A stretch of 51,915 nt of DNA from an uncultured Halomicronema sp. (GTDB taxonomy: Bacteria > Cyanobacteriota > Cyanobacteriia > Phormidesmidales > Phormidesmidaceae), in contig CALCCA010000028.1 of the NCBI GenBank assembly GCA_937899725.1, positions 1 through 51,915 on the forward strand, given 5' to 3'. The notes beneath the pieces were generated by a model. That model was given only the letters and a program-made list of their open reading frames with translations. It was not told the DNA's origin and did not search any database. This document shows positions 45,984 through 51,915 of the stretch, one piece after another (position 1 is the stretch's first letter; every line of letters starts with the position of its first letter). The position numbers and the translations under genes were made by a program.

Positions 45984-46531
45984 GCCTATCGAATCATGTT
46001 CACTAAGTACGGGCGTAATTTAGCATCGCACAAGTTAGAGGGACTGCCTGAAACCTTTGGACTCTTGTTAGTAATCGATCACGTAGGCAGTTTTAGGTAG
46101 TGAGTAAACCGTGGCGTTTGAGGACGAGGGAGCGGAGGGGCAAGAGGGTGGAGGGGCAAGGGAGCGGAGGGGTAAGGGAGCGGAGGAGAAAGGGAGAGGA
46201 GGGGCAAGGGGGAGAGGGAGCAAGGACGATAAGGAACTAAAAAGAAAATGACCAATACCGAATTCCTGCATGGTCGTTAGCGATCGCCAAATATCGAATT
46301 CTCTAAAAACCCTCTTGGCAGGTGGGGCCAATCCCCGATGATTGCTCAAAATTACCGACCAGCGAGCTTCCGACCGACCCTAACTGAATATATGACCGCA
46401 TCTTTGTCATGCTTTGGATTAGCGTGCCCGTGCTCTCAAAATCGCGTCCAGATCACAAAGGCTGAGCAATGCCAAATCCTGCCAGACAGGGCTTCTGGGC
46501 TGGAGTGTGATGTCAGTATCGAGCCCTAACG
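45984..46531. other. Gene-free interval with minisatellite
   Basis: 548 bp between amiC end and aminotransferase start. Contents: the aminotransferase promoter on the minus strand and the 16-nt tandem repeat at 46128-46224. Frames across the repeat are purine-biased low-complexity products and are not genes. Confidence 0.5.
46128..46224. repeat. 16-nt G-rich tandem repeat, six copies
   Basis: Consensus GGAGCGGAGGGGCAAG. Unit starts: 46128 (17 nt), 46145, 46161, 46177, 46193 and 46209. Almost entirely purines on the plus strand, with repeated G3-G4 runs that can form G-quadruplex or triplex structures. Confidence 0.9.
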
Positions 46532-48037
46532 CTAGCGGCGATAGGGTTCGAGGTATTGCAAGAGGCCTTGGGCGATCGCCTGGGCCATGCGTTCTTGCCA
46601 GGCGGGATCACGCAGTCTGACAATATCTTCAGAACCGGTGAGAAAACCCAGCTCTAGCAGAGCTGCAGGCATGGCCGTATTGCGCAACACGTAGAATCGG
46701 GCCTGCTTGACCCCGCGATTGCCCAGACCCGAAGCGGGCTGCACATTGGCGTGAATGATGCTGGCCAATTGTCGACCGTTCTCTGAGTAGTAATAGGTTT
46801 CGACTCCGTTGACGTCGGGCCGACTCAGGCTAATGGCGTTGGCATGAATGCTGAGAAAGATGGTGGCGTTGGCGTTGTTAGCAATGTTGACCCGTGGCTC
46901 TAGATCGAGAGTGCGATCGTCGACCCGCGTCATCACCACGTCAACGCCAGCCTCTCGCAAGAGCTGCGCTACGCGAGTGGAGACCGGGAACACCACGTTC
47001 TTTTCTTGCAAACCCCCAATGCCCACGGCACCGGGGTCGCGTCCGCCATGTCCCGGATCGATCGCCACCAAAACTCGACTATTGTTGACCCGTGGCGGCA
47101 CTCGCGGCGTTTGGGGCTGCGGGGGAATCTGCGGCTGGGGAATCTGCGCTTGCGGCGGCTGTTGCGCACCGGGCGGTACCGCGATCGTGGGGTTGGTGCT
47201 TGACGGCTCATCCGGAATGGAGCTGATGGAAACCCCACTGGGCGGAACGATGACAATGCCACTTTGACTGCCCACACTGGTGGGGGTGACTTCCCAATCC
47301 GGGCTGTCGGGGGATAGCGTCATCACCACCCGAGTCGTCAAGCTTTGATTATCTTGAGCAATATCCCAGCGGCTAACACTGTAGCGATTGCCGGGGAGAC
47401 CCTCCGCTTCGAGAAAGGGCGAAATCGAGCTGTTGAAAATGTCAATCACAATCTGGCGCTCGCGCCCGAAACTGCCGACCCGTTCTAGATTGATCGTCGG
47501 GATCGGGCCATCGGTGCGAATAAAAAAGCCATCGGGCGTCGTCACAATATTCGAGAGAAAGCTCGTCGCCTCGTTAGAAAAATCCCCCGTGATGGAGTTG
47601 CCACTGTTACCGGCAGGCGCAGTGGGCGTGGGCGTGGCTGATTGTTCTGGCTCTGGTAGCTGCACGACCCACTGATTGCTGCTGATGCCGCGGATCTCGA
47701 CTGCCCGTGGGTCCAAGGTGTATCCGGCAGCCAGCTCAATCACCAGGCGAGCCGTTTGGGCATCAAATTGACCCGATCGCACTTCGCGAATCGTCCCGCC
47801 GACGGCCTGACGCCGAGAGGATCGCCCTAACGTAGTGCCCGGCAAATCGATGACCACTCGGGTGGGGTTAAACACCAGCTGGGCGCGCGGCTGCACCGCC
47901 GTATCAGTGGTAAACACCAGCTGATTTTCGCGTTCATTAAACTGCCAAGACTGCAGCTGAGCCGCCGCTGCGGGCAAGGTTAGAACTAGCGCGCTAGTCA
48001 CCCCCAACCCTGTTGAAATTAGCCAATCAAATCGCAA
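46532..48037 (-). CDS. amiC: AMIN-domain N-acetylmuramoyl-L-alanine amidase
   Basis: 501 residues, TTG start at 48037 with AAGGAG about 9 nt upstream. Signal peptide (1-26, ending AAAA), two AMIN domains (about 28-130 and 155-260) separated by Pro/Ser-rich linkers, a Pro/Gln linker (about 285-318), then an Amidase_3 domain with LVAIDPGHGGRDPGA, the Glu in LQEKNVV, SIHANA (second zinc His) and a catalytic Glu in LLELGFLTGSED. In filamentous cyanobacteria AmiC-type amidases shape septal nanopores. AMIN domains direct it to septa or the outer envelope. Confidence 0.92.
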   Translation of the reverse strand: MRFDWLISTGLGVTSALVLTLPAAAAQLQSWQFNERENQLVFTTDTAVQPRAQLVFNPTRVVIDLPGTTLGRSSRRQAVGGTIREVRSGQFDAQTARLVIELAAGYTLDPRAVEIRGISSNQWVVQLPEPEQSATPTPTAPAGNSGNSITGDFSNEATSFLSNIVTTPDGFFIRTDGPIPTINLERVGSFGRERQIVIDIFNSSISPFLEAEGLPGNRYSVSRWDIAQDNQSLTTRVVMTLSPDSPDWEVTPTSVGSQSGIVIVPPSGVSISSIPDEPSSTNPTIAVPPGAQQPPQAQIPQPQIPPQPQTPRVPPRVNNSRVLVAIDPGHGGRDPGAVGIGGLQEKNVVFPVSTRVAQLLREAGVDVVMTRVDDRTLDLEPRVNIANNANATIFLSIHANAISLSRPDVNGVETYYYSENGRQLASIIHANVQPASGLGNRGVKQARFYVLRNTAMPAALLELGFLTGSEDIVRLRDPAWQERMAQAIAQGLLQYLEPYRR

Positions 48038-48266
48038 TCGGGATGTCTCCTTTCAGGAAACTTCATGGTGATCAATGACGCTGTGCCTACGGATCTGTGC
48101 CTACGTTTGCTGACAACTCGGCAAGTTTCGCACCTCGCGGTTTCAAAGTCTAGCGCAGGAGAGCTGAATGTCACGGGCAGACACTATGAATTTCCGCAAT
48201 CTTGCGGGGTTACCCGGAAAGTCAGCTTGGGCGCACTAAAAGCAGCTGCAATTTTGGGGGCAGGTT

Positions 48267-49691
48267 GTGCGTCTTTCCTTTCATCCAGGTCGGCTCGGTG
48301 CGTTACTGCTGGGGGCGCTGCTCTTGGTGCTGGCCCTACATCACGGCTGGCCGGGGCTGGCCGGCCCCTCGCTCGCACCGGCGCTGCCGCAAGATCCTTA
48401 TATTCAGGTCTATTTCAACCAATCACCAGCGGCTGCTTACACCGATCCCTACCGCCGCATTCAACGTCATGGCGATGATTTAGAAGCCACGATTGTTGAG
48501 GCGATCGCAGCTGCTAACACCTCTATCGACGTGGCAGTGCAGGAGATCAATTTGCCTCAGGTGGCGATCGCCCTGCGGGATCAGGCCCAAGCGGGCGTTG
48601 CCGTGCGCGTCATTGTGGAAGATCAATACAACCGCCCCTGGCAGCCTCTAGCCGAGTTTCAGTCGGCCCAGCTGGATGAATATCAGCAATCGAAACAGGC
48701 CGAACGCCAGCAGCTGATCGACGCTGATCGTAATGGAAAAATTATCGCTCAGGAACTGGAAAAACGAGACGCCATTCGCATTTTGACCAAAGCTCAGGTG
48801 CCGCTAATCGATGACACTGCCGATGGCTCGAAGGGGAGCGGCTTGATGCACCACAAATTTATGGTGGTGGATGGCAAAACAGTGCTACTGGGCTCTAACA
48901 ACTGGACTTTGTCAGGCACCCACGGCGATTTTGCCCACAAGGACAGCCGGGGCAATGCCAACGCTCTGCTCAAAATCGAGAGCGCAGAACTGGCCGCAGT
49001 GCTGACAGAGGAGTTTGATTTGATGTGGGGCGATGGCCCCAAAGGCAAAGAGGACAGCCTGTTTGGCCTGCAAAAACCAATGCGATCGCCCCGCACAGTC
49101 AGCCTGCCCGGCTCGCAAGTCACCGTGCAGTTCTCACCCGTTTCTGAAAGCAAACCCTGGAGCCAAAGCGTTAACGGCCTCATCAGTACCACGTTGGCTC
49201 AGGCAACCGGCAGTGTTGACCTGGCGCTGTTTGTCTTCTCGGATCAGGGCATTAGCGATCGCTTGGCCCCCAAATCTCAGGCGGGCGTGAAGGTGCGGGC
49301 GCTAGTGGATAGTAACTTTATCTACCGCAGCTACAGCGAAGCGCTGGATATGCTCGGCACGGCGATTCCCGATCATCGCTGCAAGTACGAAGCCCACAAC
49401 AAACCCTGGGCCGCACCGATTTCACAGGTGGGCATCCCCAGCCTGCCGGAGGGCGACAAGCTACACCACAAGTTTGCGCTGATCGACAATCACACGGTAA
49501 TCATCGGCTCCCACAATTGGAGCGCTGCCGCCAACCATACGAATGATGAAGACCTGCTTGTCATCCGCAATCCCACCGTCGCTGCCCACTTCCGTCGTGA
49601 GTTCGATCGCCTCGCAGCCGACGCCGACATGGGCCTCACCAAAGACTTACAAAATCGTATTCAGCGACAGCGCAAACAATGTGGCGGTTAA
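48267..49691 (+). CDS. Secreted phospholipase D-like protein with EF-hand-like loop
   Basis: 474 residues, GTG start (GGGGGCAGG upstream). Signal/anchor at 10-30. Two HKD motifs of the PLD superfamily: HHKFMVVD (His195, Lys197, Asp202) and HHKFALID (His400, Lys402, Asp407), each followed by GSNNW/GSHNW. Two HKDs in one chain make a complete active site, fitting a phosphodiesterase that acts on lipids or nucleic acids. Between strands of the first domain lies a helix-loop-helix with a canonical EF-hand calcium loop, D152 to E163 (DADRNGKIIAQE). The 3' end of this gene is partly duplicated downstream (50507-50588). Confidence 0.88.
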   Translation: MRLSFHPGRLGALLLGALLLVLALHHGWPGLAGPSLAPALPQDPYIQVYFNQSPAAAYTDPYRRIQRHGDDLEATIVEAIAAANTSIDVAVQEINLPQVAIALRDQAQAGVAVRVIVEDQYNRPWQPLAEFQSAQLDEYQQSKQAERQQLIDADRNGKIIAQELEKRDAIRILTKAQVPLIDDTADGSKGSGLMHHKFMVVDGKTVLLGSNNWTLSGTHGDFAHKDSRGNANALLKIESAELAAVLTEEFDLMWGDGPKGKEDSLFGLQKPMRSPRTVSLPGSQVTVQFSPVSESKPWSQSVNGLISTTLAQATGSVDLALFVFSDQGISDRLAPKSQAGVKVRALVDSNFIYRSYSEALDMLGTAIPDHRCKYEAHNKPWAAPISQVGIPSLPEGDKLHHKFALIDNHTVIIGSHNWSAAANHTNDEDLLVIRNPTVAAHFRREFDRLAADADMGLTKDLQNRIQRQRKQCGG

Positions 49692-49789
49692 ACAGCCTCA
49701 GCGCGCGCGGTGCCTTCTCGCTTACTCAGTTTGCTACTCTAAGTAGGAAGTATTTGATTAGTAGGAAGTTCCAATTAAACGTAAGACAC

Positions 49790-49857
49790 TGTAGGTTGAG
49801 GTTGAGAAACGAAACCCAACGCCTGCATGGGTTACGCTATCGCTAACCCATCCTACA
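49790..49857. repeat. Palindromic interspersed repeat (MITE-like)
   Basis: Ends TGTAGGTTGAGG and AACCCATCCTACA form imperfect terminal inverted repeats. Inside, ATGGGTTA and TAACCCAT pair around CGCTATCGC. Sequences of the type AACGAAACCCAACGC followed by GGGTTACGCTATCGC are familiar as dispersed repeats between cyanobacterial genes. Just upstream AGTAGGAAGT occurs twice (49742 and 49760). Confidence 0.7.
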
Positions 49858-49894
49858 TTTGAATTAGCCCAGCTACTTTACCCAAGGTATGACC

Positions 49895-50119
49895 ATGCAG
49901 GCTGAAAAAGTGTCTGTCTCCTTGCCAACCACCTTGCTTGAGTTTGTTGAAAGCTACAAGGCGTCTCATCAGTGCCGATCGCGCTCTCAAGTTATTGAAC
50001 GCGCCCTGGAATTGTTGCGCCTGCAAGAGCTAGAAGTCGCCTACCGAGAAGCTGCTCAGGAAGTAGATCCCGTGTGGGATGTCGAGATCGCCGATGGGTT
50101 GAGCGATGAAACGTGGTGA
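49895..50119 (+). CDS. mazE: MazE-type antitoxin (ribbon-helix-helix-like)
   Basis: 74 residues from ATG 49895, with AAGG 7 nt upstream (ATG 49889 is an alternative). N-terminal beta strand KVSVSLPTTLLEFVESYKAS then RSRSQVIERALELLRLQELE matches the ribbon-helix-helix/CopG-like antitoxins that pair with MazF toxins in cyanobacteria. The acidic C-terminus (EVDPVWDVEIADGLSDETW) is the part that should wrap the toxin. Overlaps the toxin start by 14 nt. Confidence 0.87.
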   Translation: MQAEKVSVSLPTTLLEFVESYKASHQCRSRSQVIERALELLRLQELEVAYREAAQEVDPVWDVEIADGLSDETW

Positions 50120-50456
50120 AATCTATTACGCTGACCTGAATCCAACAGTGGGGTCAGAAATTGCCAAGCGTCGCCCGGTGTTGTTGGTCAGCAATAACGC
50201 TAACAATCGTGCTGCCAGCACGGTGACTATTTTGCCCATTACCTCTAACGTGAGTCGGGTGTATCCCTTTGAGGTGCTGATGCAGCCGGAGGACAGTGGG
50301 CTACCCAAGCTTTCCAAGGTACAGGCTCAGCAAATCCGCACTATTGCAATGCAGCGGCTAGAAAAAGCCGTGGTCGGTCGTTTAAACAAATCCACTGATG
50401 GAGCGGGTGAATGCGGCCCTGAAACTGCACCTAGCGTTGACCTAACTTCTGCATAA
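50106..50456 (+). CDS. mazF: MazF/PemK-family toxin with frameshifted C-terminus
   Basis: 116 residues as read. MazF endoribonuclease landmarks: MKRGEIYYADLNPTVGSEIAKRRPVLL in two parts, NANNRAASTVTILPITSNV, YPFEVLM and KVQAQQIRTIA. Active-site Arg (RRPV) and Thr/Ser in TILPITS are intact. From codon 97 the frame changes: the +1 frame from 50395 reads LMERVNAALKLHLALT and stops at 50445, which is what MazF family members carry as their final helix. An extra base near 50394 therefore replaces the last helix by an unrelated tail. Toxicity may be reduced, or the base may be a sequencing error. Confidence 0.85.
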   Translation: MKRGEIYYADLNPTVGSEIAKRRPVLLVSNNANNRAASTVTILPITSNVSRVYPFEVLMQPEDSGLPKLSKVQAQQIRTIAMQRLEKAVVGRLNKSTDGAGECGPETAPSVDLTSA

Positions 50457-50506
50457 AGTCAGCTACCAGCAGAGAGGTTCTGTACGGCAAGGGAAAAGAC
50501 TTTAGG

Positions 50507-50588
50507 CGATCGCCTTGCAGTAGAGGCTGACATGGGCCTCACCAAAGACTTACAAAATCACATTCAGCGGCAACGTAAAAAATGTGGT
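50507..50588 (+). pseudogene. Degraded copy of the PLD gene 3' end
   Basis: Aligns without gaps to 49604-49685, the end of the upstream PLD gene, with about 13 mismatches in 82-84 positions and a 31-nt run of identity beginning GACATGGGCCTCACC. It translates as a variant of the PLD C-terminus (LTKDLQNHIQRQRKKCG). No start or upstream PLD sequence remains. It is the tail of a second, lost PLD paralogue or a repeat produced when the mazEF region was inserted. Confidence 0.85.
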
Positions 50589-50742
50589 GTGAATAAGTCA
50601 TTAGAAACGATTGCACTTCATAGGAGAAAATTCAAAATCTTCTACCAAATCACCTGGAAAAGCTTTTCAAAAGCTCATACCTTGTCGTTATGAGGGAACA
50701 TTATAAATATTTCTCCAGCAGTATTGGCAAAAACTACTCATC

Positions 50743-51903
50743 ATGGCTTCAGAGATCAAGATCATCAGAATCCCATTTAAACCAGCTTCTGGAAAATATG
50801 ACAATTATGTTGCGTCAATAATCACTTTGTGGAGAAGTCATTCAAGCAAACTTGGTGAACTTCCTAGTGAGGAAAAAATTCTCGAATACATTTCGAAGCA
50901 TAAGTTGATTGGTGTAATCAGTGCTAGCGATCAGTGTGTTGCCTATGGAATGTATAGAGAGATTAATCAAGTAGCCCAGATTAAACATATCTGCGTTCAT
51001 AGGGACTGGAGGAGACAGAGACTAGGGAAGCAAATTGTAGAAAAAATCATTGACGATGCCAGTCATTTGTATGAAGCAAAGGTTTTATGTCGAAGGGACT
51101 ACAATCTCGACAGTCTCTGGAAATCTTGCGGTTTTGTAGCCATCAAAGATAGAGATGGAAGAAATCAACAGAATCAACCTATAACAGAATGGGTTTTACA
51201 ATATGGAAGGCCAAATTTACTGACGTTGTTGCATGAGACAACAATCATAACTAAAATTTGTGCCGTCATTGATACCAATATATTTATCGATTTAACAGAA
51301 GATTCCTTGACCAGAAACAAGGAAGATTCTCTTGTCTTACAATCAGAGTGGCTTTCAGACGATGTAGAGATATGTGTAACCTCTGAAATTTTTAATGACT
51401 TAGACAGAATAAGTAGTCGACAGGCTAGAGAAGAAAGGAAAGCTAGAGTTCACCACTTCAGAGTTATTCCTGATTCGCAAGAAAAGTATTCAGAAATCAA
51501 AAAGGTAACATCCAAATACTTCTCGAAGTCTTTGACTGAGCAAGACAAATCTGACATGGGGCACTTGGTCAGGGCGATTGTTGGTAATGCACAATGCTTT
51601 ATTACCAGAGATACTGGATTACTGGAGCTTGATGAGCCCATTTATCAAGCATTTGGCCTAGCCATTCTTAGACCAAGCGACTTCGTCCTCTATATTGACA
51701 GCCTGTCTCAAGAGGCAAAATATCAGCCGAGGCGGTTTTTAGGAACCACCATTGAAGCACAGCTTGTCGTTCCAGGAAAACAGAAGGAATTAGTAGAGGA
51801 ATGGCTCTACCGGGTCAACTATGCAGCCGTGGCAGGAAAATGCCAGCTAATTAGGCAGCGTGGTAGTGCTACACAAGTAATGATGCATTGTAGTGATGGA
51901 TGA
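50743..51903 (+). CDS. GNAT acetyltransferase-PIN nuclease fusion protein
   Basis: 386 residues. Residues 5-155 are a GNAT domain: acetyl-CoA motif HICVHRDWRRQRLGKQIVEK (about 82-101, with RRQRLGK as Q/RxxGxG/A-like) and NLDSLWKSCGF (121-131). Residues 172-320 are a PIN domain: CAVIDTNIFIDL (Asp177), TSEIFNDL (Glu215), SDMGHLV (Asp271) and FITRDTGLLEL (Asp290), the four acidic positions expected for a Mg-dependent RNase. A 65-residue C-terminal part (FLGTTIEAQLVV onwards) is unassigned. The gene is visibly AT-rich and has no GCGATCGC, unlike its neighbours, which suggests recent transfer. Likely a toxin or defence effector; the architecture is unusual. The stop overlaps a possible next start (51896). 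Confidence 0.85.
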   Translation: MASEIKIIRIPFKPASGKYDNYVASIITLWRSHSSKLGELPSEEKILEYISKHKLIGVISASDQCVAYGMYREINQVAQIKHICVHRDWRRQRLGKQIVEKIIDDASHLYEAKVLCRRDYNLDSLWKSCGFVAIKDRDGRNQQNQPITEWVLQYGRPNLLTLLHETTIITKICAVIDTNIFIDLTEDSLTRNKEDSLVLQSEWLSDDVEICVTSEIFNDLDRISSRQAREERKARVHHFRVIPDSQEKYSEIKKVTSKYFSKSLTEQDKSDMGHLVRAIVGNAQCFITRDTGLLELDEPIYQAFGLAILRPSDFVLYIDSLSQEAKYQPRRFLGTTIEAQLVVPGKQKELVEEWLYRVNYAAVAGKCQLIRQRGSATQVMMHCSDG

Positions 51904-51915
51904 AATACCAGATGG
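51896..51915 (+). CDS. Possible start of next gene, cut by window edge
   Basis: ATG at 51896 overlaps the GNAT-PIN stop (ATGGATGA) and opens a frame MDEIPD to the window edge. Overlap of this kind suggests a coupled partner gene. Too short to identify; it could also be the continuation of the PIN protein after a frameshift. Confidence 0.3.

Noticed and set aside
46068-46349. Minus-strand frame across the G-rich repeat
   Set aside because: It is a Ser/Pro/Leu low-complexity translation of the minisatellite.
49742-49769. AGTAGGAAGT repeats as the beginning of a CRISPR array
   Set aside because: Only two 10-nt copies 18 nt apart. No array with regular spacers is found anywhere in the window.

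Overview
The window looks like chromosome of a cyanobacterium. The palindrome GCGATCGC (HIP1) recurs in almost every gene. Several families typical of cyanobacteria are present: Ycf54, the rbp-rpsU pair, ComFB, an ABA4-like carotenoid protein, a PspA/Vipp1-type protein, TxlA and a NIL-ferredoxin. I infer a non-heterocystous filamentous lineage of Leptolyngbya/Nodosilinea type, but the sequence alone does not fix the genus.

Positions 1 to about 5380 are the right part of an integrated element lying against the 3' end of a tRNA-Val(UAC) gene. It carries a tyrosine integrase broken by one extra base, a convergent excisionase-like protein, a ParM-like actin gene with a small overlapping partner gene, two uncharacterised overlapping genes (one with an internal duplication), a truncated gene remnant, and three pairs of TATCAGCA-like repeats spaced by one helical turn in front of its genes. 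The left boundary is outside the window.

From 5.4 to 37 kb the genes are mostly housekeeping: mazG, a class A penicillin-binding protein, tyrS, pyrF, rpsU, an RRM protein, murG, ycf54, pdxJ, lipA, a CheY-like regulator, gloB, txlA, gmk, rnc, era, yjbQ, an HtrA protease and a ComFB protein. Between them lie TPR, pentapeptide-repeat and membrane proteins, a TetR regulator with a palindromic candidate operator, and a family 5 solute-binding lipoprotein. A LysM/M23 protein appears to have lost its zinc ligands.

From 37.5 to 42.9 kb a tightly overlapping operon encodes a choline/aminoglycoside-kinase-fold protein, two ABC permeases, an ATPase and a YnjB-type binding protein, suggesting uptake coupled to phosphorylation of a small molecule. 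A radical SAM protein follows. On the other strand are a PspA homologue and a class V aminotransferase, then a 16-nt minisatellite and an AMIN-amidase.

The right end (48.2 kb onward) is an accessory zone: a secreted phospholipase D-like protein with an EF-hand-like loop, a small palindromic repeat, a MazEF-type toxin-antitoxin pair whose toxin C-terminus is frameshifted, a second degraded copy of the phospholipase gene's 3' end, and an AT-rich gene without HIP1 sites that encodes an N-terminal GNAT acetyltransferase fused to a PIN nuclease. This GNAT-PIN fusion, with a possible overlapping downstream gene at the window edge, is the best candidate for an undescribed system.
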